The notes under the pieces were generated by a model that saw only the letters and a list, made by a program, of their open reading frames with translations, made no database searches and was not told where the DNA came from. Below, in pieces: positions 45,516-56,612 of a DNA stretch of 64,000 nt. Location of the stretch: assembly GCF_004193775.1 (NCBI RefSeq), contig NC_041021.1:37025718-37089717 (forward strand), in the 5' to 3' direction. This DNA comes from Glycine soja (taxonomy: Eukaryota; Streptophyta; Magnoliopsida; Fabales; Fabaceae). Within the stretch, counting starts at the first letter, position 1; every line of letters starts with the position of its first letter. The translations under genes and the position numbers were made by a program.

Positions 45516-48500
45516 GTACATTGATGTCTTCATAACTTTTAATAGTCTAATAATGTTCAAAGTGTCAGTCTCTATCTTGCTTTTGTTAGTAGCCTGGATT
45601 CAGTAAAGTCTTGTGATTATCTGGATTCAGTATAAAGTCTTGTGATTGTCAAAGTCTCTAACATATATTTACTAGTAGTTTTTAATGTACTACCCTCTTG
45701 ATTAAATTCACGGAGGTGGCCCTAGTATTTGATTGTGTGTATGTATTTCAACATTAGATAGGGAAGAAATATATAGATTGTTATTTTGTTACTTGCAAAT
45801 TGCAATGATGATGCTGTTAGGTTTGAATAGATTTTCATGTTTATAGATTATTATGTGGTTTTAATTGTTCTATACAGTAGTATATCAGGAATTTATAAAT
45901 CTCATAATAATCCCTTGCCCAGTTGCTAACAATTACAAGTATCTTTGCTTCATCCTAGCTTTTAAATCATTAATTAGTTGTGCAATAACATGTGAATTAT
46001 ATATATTGAGGTGATAATAGTATCTTGAATAATTCTACATTCCTGTACTAATCTTCTGACTTGTTGCTAGAGAAAATGATGAAAACGTTTTAAGTTTTGT
46101 AAAACATTGGATGTATTTACTTTTTCTTCTTAATACTTTGTTCACAAATTATTATGTAAATTTGTAGGAGGATATACTCTTGCTCTATTAAGTTTCCTGT
46201 CCATGTCAAAGCTGCATTTTCTTTTCAATTTCAATATTGAATTTGTGGAAAATAGAAGTTGTTTGATGGTCTCGGTAGTCCTGACATATGTTATGAAATG
46301 GAAACGTTTTAAGTTTTTGCGCGGTGCAATATTTTGGCATAGTTACCTGAAAATCTAAGGTGAAGTTTGTATAGAGTAGTGTGTATTTATGATAGAGGCC
46401 ATCAGCATTTCGCTTTTCGTACGTGAAAGCAAAAGTGTCATGTTGGATCTTTTGCTATAAATGAGAAGAGTCAATCTCGAATTGAAAATATTGAAGTGGG
46501 GGACCATTTTGATCCAATATCATGAAATGATGAAAAAGAAGCAACAAAAAATGTTCAGAGACTTTGGCTTGTAATAATTGGTGTATAATTTCGTGTACTG
46601 CCACTCAATGATTATAGTCAATTTTTAATATCATCTTCAAGTTTTCAGTGCAAGCTTTGCCTTTCACCTTCAATGTTCTTCCTCTGCACTACTAAACTGC
46701 TACTTGGGTCAATGCCAAGTTGACCATTACGAAACATGCAATCGACTTTAATTTCCATTCAATTAAGCCAGCCTCCCTAAAAAAAACTAGAGTGTGTTAC
46801 TAGCATTTCTCTTTAAGATGAGTGCTAGCAACACTATCTCTAACATATTCTCTCTTCTAGGTTAAAATTTATTAAAAACTATTAAATCATGAGTGAGATT
46901 CATGAGTATGATTCACATTGTTTTAATATCCAATAAATTTTAGTGCATGAAAGAGTGTTGCTAGCACTCTTAAACTAAATCACCTTAGCATGTATTGCTT
47001 TTTGACTCCCCAAGAGTGGCCTGGTGTCCACATCTTGTGTTCAATCATGACTCGAACAAGATTGTCCTCAAAGGAGGATACCGGCCAAGCCATAAGAAAA
47101 AAAATTATTGTTTTTTGACAAGGGCTGAAATTACTAACGTTTTCTATGCATGTTTCCTGTGCTTTAGTCCCTTGGTTTTCCATTTTATTATTCTTTTGAT
47201 AAAGTAATTTTAAATTAACACGGAGTTTGGTCAGCCATTCATTATCTCTTAAACGGAAAAGTTAATCATTGTGTCCTGGAATTCTTATTCAGTTATTTGT
47301 GAGACATTTTTATTCTCTTTTTTGCATTTTTGTCAGATGAGGCTGCAGGAATATCAGAGGATGAATTAAGTTGGGAGAAGGTGGAAGCAGTTGATGGTGA
47401 CGAATCTTCTGGCCCACGTCCAGGTGATCAAGAGCTTAAAGAAATGCTTCTTCGTAAGTATGGTGGTTATCTTAGCAGCTTGAGAAAGGAATTTCTAAAG
47501 AAAAGGAAAAAAGGTAAGCTACCAAAGGATGCAAGGATGATACTCATGGACTGGTGGAACACACACTATAGGTGGCCTTATCCTACGGTAATTGAAATTA
47601 ATATCATGAAGTATATATATAGCAATATAGCTTACGTTATATTGTGTATTGCTCATTAACAGTAGTATGTGATCTGATTTGATGAAATATGCCAAATTGC
47701 CAATATAAAGCCACCTTGAATAATGTATGTCCATCAGCAATGATTTGAAATCCATAGTTTGTAATTATGGTCAAGTTGTGTGTTATGTTAACCCTGCACA
47801 AAACATTCTAATTGCTTAATTGCAGAAAAATTGTAACTTGGTGAATTTTGTCGCCGATTTGTATATTGTAGTGATATAGTAATTTTCTTCTTAAGGTAGT
47901 CCATGACTAGAGGATTCATAACTTGCATATTTGTACTGTGTTCCACATGCCTAGAGAATTCCTATTGTTTTGTAAAGGAAAAAAATGTGGTTTTAGTCCT
48001 TATACTTTCCACTTAAACTTTTTAGTTAAACTTGGCTTTATCCTGATAATTTCAAAGTGATGAATTTAATCTTCCAACTTTTGGAAATACGTGAATTCAG
48101 TCCCTCTTCATGTTTTAACTTGAACTTTTTGAGGTGGATTTTAGCCTCTAAGAAGAAGAGGGACTAAATTTACATATTTTCTAAAGTTGGAGAACTAAAT
48201 CAATTGAAAAGTATGGGAATCAAAACCATGTTTGAATGAGAGTATAGAGACAAAAAACGAATATTTTTCCCTTTTTTATATATTTCTAGTAGAGGATGAA
48301 CTCTACAAAGTTTTGTATGAACTTCTGAATTTAATATGCGAGCATGGGTAATTTCATTTTTGTTAGTTGCAGAAAATGAGGATGAAATTGGGTAATTACT
48401 AATTAAGCATGCGTGCTTAACTTAAATTTGCACATGCAACTTACCCTGAGCCCTGGTGGCCAATTAATCAATCAAGCACAGTTTCCATTTAAATAGACAT

Positions 48501-48705
48501 TGCCAAATCTTATATAAATGCCTTGAAACTAATCATTTGTTAGGAGGAAGAGAAAGTGCAGCTATCAGAAATGACCGGACTTGATCAAAAGCAGATCAAT
48601 AATTGGTTCATCAATCAAAGGAAACGGCATTGGAAACCAACAGAGGACATGCGATTTGCCATTATGGATGGTGTAAGTGGCAGTGGCTTAGGAGGACCTA
48701 TGTGA
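43984..48705 (+). CDS. Class I KNOX homeobox transcription factor
   Basis: Five exons (43984-44235, 44501-44611, 44737-44884, 47337-47587, 48544-48705) make 924 nt, 307 aa. KNOX1 spans about residues 62-103 ([21 protein letters not shown]), KNOX2 about 115-165, and the ELK domain 202-223 ([20 protein letters not shown]). The TALE homeodomain spans about 224-286 with the P-Y-P extension at 251-253 and the invariant WFINQR at 275-280. The protein ends 20 residues later (SGLGGPM). Class I KNOX factors act in the nucleus with BELL partners to keep shoot meristem cells undifferentiated and shape compound leaves. The 2.45-kb intron 3 before the ELK exon is typical of class I. The short C-terminal tail resembles the KNAT2/6 side more than KNAT1 or STM, but the subgroup is uncertain. 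Confidence 0.93.
45478..45512. repeat. (TAA)n microsatellite in KNOX intron 3
   Basis: About eleven tandem ATA/TAA triplets. Confidence 0.9.
46813..46975. mobile_element. MITE with terminal inverted repeats in KNOX intron 3
   Basis: The left arm GAGTGCTAGCAACACT (46820-46835) is the exact reverse complement of AGTGTTGCTAGCACTC (46954-46969). The TIR extends outward with the shared word TTTAAGA. The body of about 160 bases is noncoding. Superfamily not determined. Confidence 0.75.
47989..48227. mobile_element. Foldback element with long inverted arms in KNOX intron 4
   Basis: The left arm starts GGTTTTAGTCCTTATACTTT and the right arm ends AAAGTATGGGAATCAAAACC. The arms also share AGTCCCTCTTC/GAAGAGGGACT further in, so almost the whole 240 bases folds back. 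The GGTTTTAGTCC ends resemble MULE- or MITE-type legume elements. There is no coding sequence. Confidence 0.65.
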
Positions 48706-50113
48706 TTTATTTCTCGAGATGGACCGTGTTGATTCCCAATACTTGTATCTTCTGCTCGTGTGATGTGTGTATACCTTCTATTCCGCGAGATATTAATTTT
48801 TTGAACCTACATTTGTATGCTAAGTAGGTCCTTCAGCTATATATATATATATATATATGCAAGTGTAAAAAACTGTAGCTAATATACGCGACGACAGTGA
48901 TAATCGATCAATGTTACTGAATCATTATTTCATGGCAATACGTTATACTATTGCTTATTTTTTAAATTTGATCATCATTATTAAGGCACGGATGGTAATA
49001 TCGTTATTTTATATTTGCTACTATATATGACGCTTCATAGTTTTTACTTTCATCTTATCCTTGCATTTTGTTGTACTTTGTATGGCTGTTTGTAATTGAT
49101 GTTGCGGATGAACATGCAAATGCATTGAAGTGATGAAAATATCCATCGACTGCGATGATTTTAGCAAGTTGCCAACTTAACCATTATTGGTGATGTTCCT
49201 GCTCGAAGTAGATGCTCAGTTATGCCTTCAGATATGAGAGAAATATGATACGAGGAATGGTAATAAAAAGGGTGAATGGAAATAAATGAGAAATAAATGG
49301 TATATTAAAAGTATTTTAGTTGAAGAGAAACAAAGAGAAAGGAAAAGAAAGAGAAAGGTGAATAAAAGTAGGTCCTATGGTTTTCAGAATTTTTTCTCTT
49401 CTTTCTTCCTCATATGAAAAAAAAAAAAAAACTTTATCCTTTAATTTTACTAGAATGTTCACAACATTTAGTCAATTGAATTAAACATCCGATGTATGAG
49501 GATTTCCACGAATATAATTTTTTTTTATCACTACTATGACTTTGGTATAGATTATTTATCACTTTTGTTGATGATTAATTTTTATCGAATAATCTGATTG
49601 ATTAATTAGAAACTTTGTTTAAGGAGACCAAGTTCATGACCACTCAAACAAATGACTTATTACTAATTATAAATATAATTTAAATAAGTTTTAAAAGAAA
49701 CTTTATTTAGTTGAACAATTCGAAACAAAATTAAACGGAAAGCTATTTCCAACGCAATGAAATTAATTTAGGTGAAAAGTAAAAGAACTTCAGGTAAAAA
49801 ATACATGAATTTGAAAGAAAAACATATAAATGGAAGTACAAGTTGGATGTAAAAGCAATTTCGAAATTAAAATATGGGAAATGCAAAGGAGTGAGGAAAT
49901 ATGAACTATTTCAAAATGTAAATGTATAATGAAATAAATTTGCAGTAGTTGTAAATAACAAGAAATAGAAATGGAAATACGAATAAAGTGAGATTAGAAG
50001 TAAAATGACTATAAGTGAATTACAAGTGAATAAATTGCAATGAATTTAAACAAGAACATATGCAAGTAAACAATGACCAAAATGTTAGAAAAGTTGGGAA
50101 AATTACATAGAAA
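48706..50113. other. KNOX 3' UTR and AT-rich intergenic DNA
   Basis: The first few hundred bases are probably the KNOX 3' UTR, including a TA dinucleotide run at about 48838-48858. The rest is AT-rich with A-rich decayed sequence from 49650 to 50110. No gene seen. Confidence 0.5.
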
Positions 50114-50122
50114 TAACTAAAA

Positions 50123-50319
50123 GGGTTAAATATATTGGAAATACCTCAAATATATCTTAATTCCGTAATTGATTCCAAAAAAAATTTTGTTTCTCATTAG
50201 GTCCCTAAAAGTTTAATATTTTTATGGAAAATCCCTATTGTTAGTCTTTGTCCCAAACATGATAATGTGTTCGTTAGTTGGACACGTCAACGATTCACAT
50301 GTAAAGCCACGTCAGAGGG
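50123..50319 (+). repeat. Left TIR of the Pack-MULE
   Basis: It pairs in inverted orientation with 61644-61838 over nearly 200 bases, with mismatches and small indels. Confidence 0.8.
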
Positions 50320-50369
50320 TGATACACATCATATGATGACATTGTCCAAACGCTATTTAAAAAAACATT

Positions 50370-50829
50370 TTAAAAAGAAAATTTTGATACGTTGTCGTTC
50401 CGATCAAGGTGCGCTTTTCTAACTTCGAGCATCTCCAATAACTGATCTTCGACAATTGTAGCCTTCTCAAAATTCTCCTTAACTGCTTCCATTATCTCCT
50501 TCAAGTCCCTATGCTTCATGACAATCTTAGCCACCTTTGTCACGTCATCATCAACCTTCTTCATTGGAGCATCGCTACCAATGTCAAATTCAGCCTTCAT
50601 TGGCGATCCCTTCCTGCTTCTCCTCCTCCTTCGAACTCGAGGAACTGTAACGGTCCTCCCACTTGTTGCATAAAACCTTGTCACGCTTCGTCTGAACCGG
50701 TTCACATAAGTATCTATATTCCAATTTTGATTCCAAAACTTCAAGTTCTACGTCTTGTTGTTGTGAAATTAAATCAACGTTTGCAGTGTTTTTGATTTTG
50801 TGTATACGTTGAATGTTTGAACAGAACAT
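50370..50829 (-). pseudogene. Captured gene fragment resembling a DUF630/DUF632 (NRG2-type) protein
   Basis: Two overlapping minus frames (79 and 124 codons) need a frameshift to join. The second includes HRDLKEIMEAVKENFEKATI followed by LEMLEVRKAHLDRN. This resembles the start of the DUF632 domain (DLKEI...I..NF.KA......LLE..RA.LDR) in nitrate-regulatory-gene-2-like plant proteins. It precedes an acidic and Ser-rich region, lies just inside the left MULE TIR and is truncated, so it is a transduplicated fragment, not a working gene. Family recognition is by a short motif only. Confidence 0.45.
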
Positions 50830-50941
50830 ATTATAGGTCGATTCAGATTTCGATTATGACGTTTTGAGATTCAGCGTTTTTGTTTTGTGATTTTTTTGGC
50901 AGAAGTAATTGGAGCCTAGAGGAGACGGGGAGGATAGAAAT

Positions 50942-51290
50942 TGATAGGTGTCGACACGCACAGTGCATACTACTAGCTAGCTACAAGTTTGTATTGAAAC
51001 TTTTCCTTGCTTGTATTATTGCATAATCATTATATTTATAGGGATCATCATAGGATAAGCTTGGCATTCATACAACCTAAGCAGAAAAGGACAAAATGGC
51101 ACTAATAGAAAGGTAAATATCATAATAACAAAATCATGAAATACCTAATTCATTATAACAGAATCACGAAATATCTAGGCAAGGAATGTTTGATGCTGGG
51201 GAAGTACCAGGTCACGTGTAATCATGGAGGTAAGCAAGAGCATGGTGCGTCCTCTTGGGCCTACTATTCTCGTGCGCCTTTTTGCTATCA
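50942..51290 (-). repeat. 3' LTR of the outer Ty3/gypsy element
   Basis: 349 bases, TGATAGGTGT...TTGCTATCA on the plus strand, homologous to 60782-61131. Confidence 0.88.
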
Positions 51291-53030
51291 ATACCCTGCT
51301 CTAGCAAAGTAACCTTGTCCCCAAGGTTGTAAACGTGACGTAGGAAATTCCACTTTTCCCAAGAGGTGTCTTCTAGTGGCAGCCCTAACCATTGAACCAA
51401 GACCTTTTGAATTTGAGTGGTATGGGAAGTATCCCATTTGCAATCCAAGATCAATAAGGGCTCGATCACTGGGTGGTTATCAAAGTGCGAGGGGGGTAAA
51501 GTATCCAGTGTTAAATGGTGGAATTCCATGATACGACTTTAAAAGTGAAGCATGAAAAATTGGATGGATCTTGGAAGACGCACACAGTTGAAGCCGATAA
51601 GCTATAGGCCCGATACGTTCCAGAATCAGAAAGGGCCCCATAAAAACGTTTTGAGAGCTTAATGTAAATGGGCTGGAGGGATATTTACTGATAGGGGCGT
51701 AGTCGTACATAGACCCAGTCACCCATGGAGTAAGTTACATCACAACGATGCAAATTAACAACCTTTTTCATTATTTCCTGGGCTTTGGTCAACCGACGTT
51801 GCAGTATGGAAAGAATATGAGTCTTGGTGGTCAGCAAAGTATCCACTGCCTTAACTTGGGACATGCCAATCACATATTAAGGGATCGATGGCGGTGGTTT
51901 ACCATACGTGGCCTCGAATGGGGACATGTCGGTGGCTAAGTGCACGACGGTATTGTAAAACCATTCAACGAGGGACAAAAAGGTTAACCACTGCGATGGT
52001 CTATCATGGATGAAGGCGCAGAGGTATTACTCGAGGACTTGATTCAACACCTCCGTTTGACCGTCAATCTTTAGGTGATAAGAAGTACTCATTTTCAGCT
52101 TGGTGCCTGATAGGCGAAACTATTTGCACCAGAAAGTGCTGATGAATAGTGGATCATGATCAGAAACTAGGCTATGTGGAAAACCATGCAACTTACTAAC
52201 GATGTCCATAAAGAGCAAGGTGGCACGATGGGCAGTGTACTTGGGAGGCAATGCCCTAAAATGGATTCCCTTGGTGAAGCGGTCTATGATCACAAGGATG
52301 GCTAAGAATCCATGTGATGGAGGCAAATCATTGATAAAATCGAGGGAGAGATCTTCCCATATCGTCGTAGGAATTGGTAAAGGTTGTAGCAAACCAGTGG
52401 GGCACTTGGTCTCGCACTTTACTTGCTGACAAACACGACATTGTGAAACATATTGGCGCACATCCTTCCATATCTATGAATAGAAAAAATTATCCTATAA
52501 ACGGCGAAGTGTTTTTGCGGCACCCAAGTGGCCACCCAAAGGGGATGAATGGAACTCCTCGAGTAGAGTGGGTATGAAGGAGTGGCCCGATGTAAGCCAA
52601 ATCCGTTGTTGTAATAAGATAAGGCCGCATTGCAAGGTGAAAGCTGGGAATGCCGTAGGGTTGGCGAGAATTTGAGTTGTTAGATCCTTAAACTCTTGAT
52701 TGTCATCGAGGGCACGATGAAGTTTGTCCAGTAAAGCAAAGTGAGGCATGTCAAGACAAAACAGTGGCCGCTGGTGTGGCAGATACGAGATAATGCGTCG
52801 GCGAGAACATTTTTGGAACTGAGTCTATAATGAATGGAATAATCATACCCCAAGAGTTTCGAAAGGTACTGTTGTTGTTCATGTGTTTGAATAACCTGCG
52901 ACATAAGGTCCTTAAGGCTCTTGTGGTCGGTAAGAATAATGAAATGCTGACCTAAGAGGTAATGCCTCCATTTTCGGACTGCGGAGGTGATGGCATATAG
53001 TTCGCGGACATGTGTGGATGTTTTTTGCAT
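51212..53030 (-). pseudogene. Outer Ty3/gypsy pol C-terminal part: RNase H, integrase, chromodomain
   Basis: RNase H lies at about 52680-53030 (HVRELYAITSAVRKWRHYLL, ILTDHKSLKDLM). An integrase zinc-binding end is near 52430 (CRVCQQVK) and the integrase core at about 52120-52400 (WEDLSLDFINDLP with the first catalytic Asp; VSDHDPLF with the second). A spacer follows, then a chromodomain-like end at about 51270-51450 (VQWLGLPLEDTSWEKW). The reading is split over several frames by indels and stops. Products would have copied and integrated the element; none can now be made intact. Confidence 0.82.
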
Positions 53031-53382
53031 TCGTGGATAGAAAAATTTGCTAAAGAAAGCTATTAAGGGTGATTGTTGCTAGAGAACAGCACCCATGGAG
53101 GTCCTGGACGCATAAGTTTCGATAGTGAAAAGTTTGTCAAAGTTTGGTGGGACCAATATTGGAGCTTCAGTCATGGCCTTCTTTAGCTTATCTTATGGCA
53201 GACCATAGGAACTGGTCGTTGTTAAGCAAAGAAGTCAAGGGATTGGCAATAGAAGCATAGTCCTGTATAAAACATCGGTAGAATCCCATAATGCCTACGA
53301 AACCACAGAGCTTTGTTATGGACAATGGTGCAAGCCATCCGAGCATGGCACTAATTTTTTACAGATCCACCGGAAGCGGAGA

Positions 53383-53950
53383 CTATGTGTCCCAGGTATT
53401 GGAGTGTGTTTTTCGCAAACAAACACTTGTTTCGGTGTAGGTAGAATTGATGTTTGTCCAGAAGAGAGAAAACATCCTGTAAATGAAGAATGTGTGAGGG
53501 CTGTGAGGGGCTATAAACCAGAATGTTGTCAAAGAAAACGGTGACAAATTTACAAATAAAGGCTTAAATAGCTCGTTCATGGCTGCTTGAAAAGTCATCG
53601 ACACATTACAAAGGCCAAATGACATAACTTTATATTCGAAATGCCCTTGATATGTCCAGAAATTTGTTTTGGGTACATCCTTGTCGACAATATGAATTTG
53701 GTGAAAGCCCTATCAGAGGTCGAACTTGGAAAACCATGAAGCACACCCCAGTTCGTGCAAGAGTTCATCTATTGTTGGCACTGGGAACCTGTCCTTTACC
53801 GTAATTGCATTCAACACATGATAGTTTACGCAACAATGCCAAATGTCGTCCTTCTTCTTCACTAATAAGACATGGGAAAAGAAGGGGCTATGGCTTAGTT
53901 GAATCAAGCCTGCCTTCGACATATTGACCACTTGCTTCTCCAACTCGGTC
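53383..53950 (-). pseudogene. Outer Ty3/gypsy reverse transcriptase remnant
   Basis: It carries HSPFFSHVLLVKKKDDIWHC, then ITVKDRFPVPTIDELLHELG and ASWFSKFDL (first catalytic Asp region), then SFGLCNVSMTFQAAMN. The active-site box reads VFFDNILVYS where FDDILVYS is expected, so one catalytic Asp is now Asn. Frames are interrupted. Confidence 0.82.
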
Positions 53951-54212
53951 TTTTGGTAGTCCAGGTAGCGATATGGTCAGATATTAATTGGGTTTGACTG
54001 AGGAAGAAGGTGAATATGGTGGGTAATTGTTGTGATGGTGGGAGTGCATTAGGCTCCTGGAATAAAAATGGTTGTAACTGGTAAGAAGGTTTTGTCAAGG
54101 TTGTGGGTGGGTGGTGAAGTGATGAAGAAGAGTCACTGGTGTTGGCTGGGTCGAGTATTTGAGTTAATTGGAATAGTGATGAAACACTTTGAGTGTGCAC
54201 CAAACGATGAAC

Positions 54213-54638
54213 CTATTGGGCTAAAACTGGGACGGGCCCGAATGGAACATCAACTTTTAAATGGACTTGTTTTCTTGAGTAGGAGAAGGACATAACAAGG
54301 GTGGTGTAATAAATGAGAACTGGGCCCAATTCTTTCAACCATTGGACACCTAGAACAATATCCGCACCACTCAGGCTCAAAGCAAATAAGTTTGTCTTGA
54401 ACAAGTGGCCCTGAATGAGAATCGATACTTGCGTGCAAAGGTGATTGCAATGCAGTACACCACCATTTCCGACCATCACGTAAAAGGAATCAATGGTGGT
54501 TATAGGAAGATGCAGAAATATGGCGACGCGCAGCTGCACAAAATTGTGAGTTCTACTGTCGTTCACTAGTATTGTGACCCGATGATTGTTGATGGACCCA
54601 AAGATACAAAAGGTTTCAGGAGCCAACATACCAGACAT
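54213..54638 (-). pseudogene. Outer Ty3/gypsy aspartic protease region
   Basis: An open frame of 141 codons with the retropepsin-like layout: VTILVNDSRTHNFV, where D-S-G-(S/A)-(S/T)-HNF is usual, so the catalytic triplet DSG is mutated to DSR; then GADIVLGVQWLKELGPV, the standard second block of Ty3/gypsy proteases. It lies between gag and reverse transcriptase as expected. Confidence 0.75.
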
Positions 54639-54858
54639 TGCGTTGAGGTTGAGTTGAGGAGTGTCGTCAGACGAGGAAACATAGGTTAGACTCTGGGGTC
54701 AGAGCCGGTGTTGGGACCTCCACCTCGTCGTCAGCAATGAATAAGTGGATTTATGGTTTGCAGCGATGGCCAGGAAACCACTTATCTTCACAATGATAGC
54801 AAAGACCCTTGTCGTGGTGAACTACAAGGTCTTCAAAAAAAAGACGATTCACGGGTAA

Positions 54859-55588
54859 TCACGGAGTAGGAGTTGACGGTAGAGGGCCTGAGTTATCTTT
54901 CGTAGAAGGGATCACCGGTGTTGGAAAATGTGTGGAAAGGATGAGGCAGTGGCAATCATGTAATTTGTCTTCCTGTAGTTTTGCCAAGGCTACCACCTGC
55001 GGCAAAGAGAATGGTTGCAAGGCATGGACCTTCCAATGGAGTTTCGAAGTTAGGCCCAATATAAAGCAGCTAAGAAGGAACGGGGGGGCCAAACCCACTA
55101 TGTGGTTCGCGAGACGCTTGAATTCTGAAAGATACTCGTTGATTGAACCTTTTTGTTGGAGCTTGAACAAGGCCCCATGGGGTCTTTGTAGAAAGATGGA
55201 GCAAATAATGACTTGAGGGCTTGCTACATGGCCGCCTAAGATGTCAACATGTCATTGCCTGACATCCATTGGTACCAGCACAGAGCTGAACCTTCCATGT
55301 AAAATGAAGCAACCGTTAAACACTCATTTTCCGGAATGCATTGGTAGTAAAAAAACTAGGAGATTTTAAAAATCTACCCCTGTGGGTCTTTAACATCAAA
55401 CCACGGGACATCAAGTTTTATGTGTGGTCTATGAGGTGGGGAAAGAGGCAGACATGGTGTGGGTGGGGATTTTGGTGAAGAAGGGGTAGTGGTGAGGGAT
55501 GCGAGTTTCTCCAGAATGAAGTCTATTTTGTTATTCATGGGGGCCAATGCTTGGGCTAGGGAGACGTGGTTTTGTGTGAGGGAAGTCT
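54859..55588 (-). pseudogene. Outer Ty3/gypsy gag, 3' portion (5' end at 60682-60754)
   Basis: It reads MFKLQQKGSINEYLSEFKRL and LPQVVALAKLQEDKL, typical gag capsid features. It is broken by stops, including a Trp-to-stop in G-W-I-F (GGG TAG ATT) near 55380. The first 26 codons (MSEHNTQQASTKHLKEVV...) lie at 60754 down to 60677, beyond the nested element, and resume in frame at 55588 with the duplicated AGACT. Confidence 0.78.
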
Positions 55589-56349
55589 TGATGGAAGCTT
55601 GCTTGTGGAGCTTCTATGGAGGCTGGATCTTTGAGCTTCAATGAGGTCCTTCAATGGTGATTTTACACCATGGAGATGCAGCGGAAGGCAAAGGAGAAGA
55701 GGAGAGGGGAGGCACCATCCACTAGGGAATAAGCCAAGGAAGAAAGAGCTTCACCACCAAGAATTGTCTTGGATAAGAAGCTTGAAGAGGATGCTTTAAT
55801 GGAGGAAAAGAAAGAGAGAAGGGGGGAGCACGAAATTGAAGGGATAAAAGAGGGAGAGAAGTGGAACTTTGAAGTGTGTCTCATAAGACTTTCATTCATC
55901 AAAGTTACAACAAGTGTTACACATGTTTCTATTTATAGACTAGGTAGCTTCCTTGAGAAGCTTTCTTGAGAAAACTTCCTTGAGAAGCTTCTTTGAGAAA
56001 ACTTCCTTGAGAAGTTAGAGCTTAGCTGCACACACCCCTCTAATAACTAAGCTCACCCCCATGCCAAAATACATGAAAATATAAAAAAGAAGTCCCTAAT
56101 ACAAAGACTACTCAAAATGCCCTGAAATACAAGGCTAAAACCCTATACTACTAGAATGGACAAAATACAAGGCCTAAAAGAAGGAAAAATCTATTCTAAT
56201 ATTTACAAAGAAGAGAGGACCCAACCTTGGTCCATGGGCTCAGAAATCTACCCTGGGATTCATGAGAACCCCAAGGCCTTTTTTAGCAGCTCTAGCCCAA
56301 TCCTCTTGGAATCTTCTATCCAATACCCTTACGGGGTAGGATTGCATCA
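55589..56349 (-). repeat. 3' LTR of the nested element
   Basis: 761 bases, near-identical to 59917-60676. Contains short tandem copies of a CTTCCTTGAGAAG-type unit near 55950-56010. Confidence 0.92.
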
Positions 56350-56612
56350 TCCCCTCCACCTTGGAAAGGATTTGACCTCAAATCCCGAGGTTCTTCATAT
56401 TCTGGGCTCCTTCCCTCGACACCTGTAAAAAGAATAAAAACATATGTATTAGTGGTGTTGGGTATGTTAGAGTAGGGTAAGGTCTGAAAACCCTTTTCAT
56501 AGAAATCTTCCCATGAGGGAACATCGTTCCTCACCAACTCAATGAGTGGTGCTACAAGTATAGAAAAATATGGGACAAACCTTTTGTAAAAGTTTGTTAA
56601 GTCATGGTAGCC

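Noticed and set aside
47513..47520. Possible exon end GT at AAAAAAGGTAAGC inside the KNOX ELK/homeodomain exon
   Set aside because: The frame continues without a break through [10 protein letters not shown], a conserved homeodomain start, so this donor-like word is not used.
55769..55969. ORFs in the LTRs of the nested element (also 60097-60345 and the minus ORFs at 55663 and 59991)
   Set aside because: Both copies are in the terminal repeats and have no recognisable protein; chance frames in repeated DNA.
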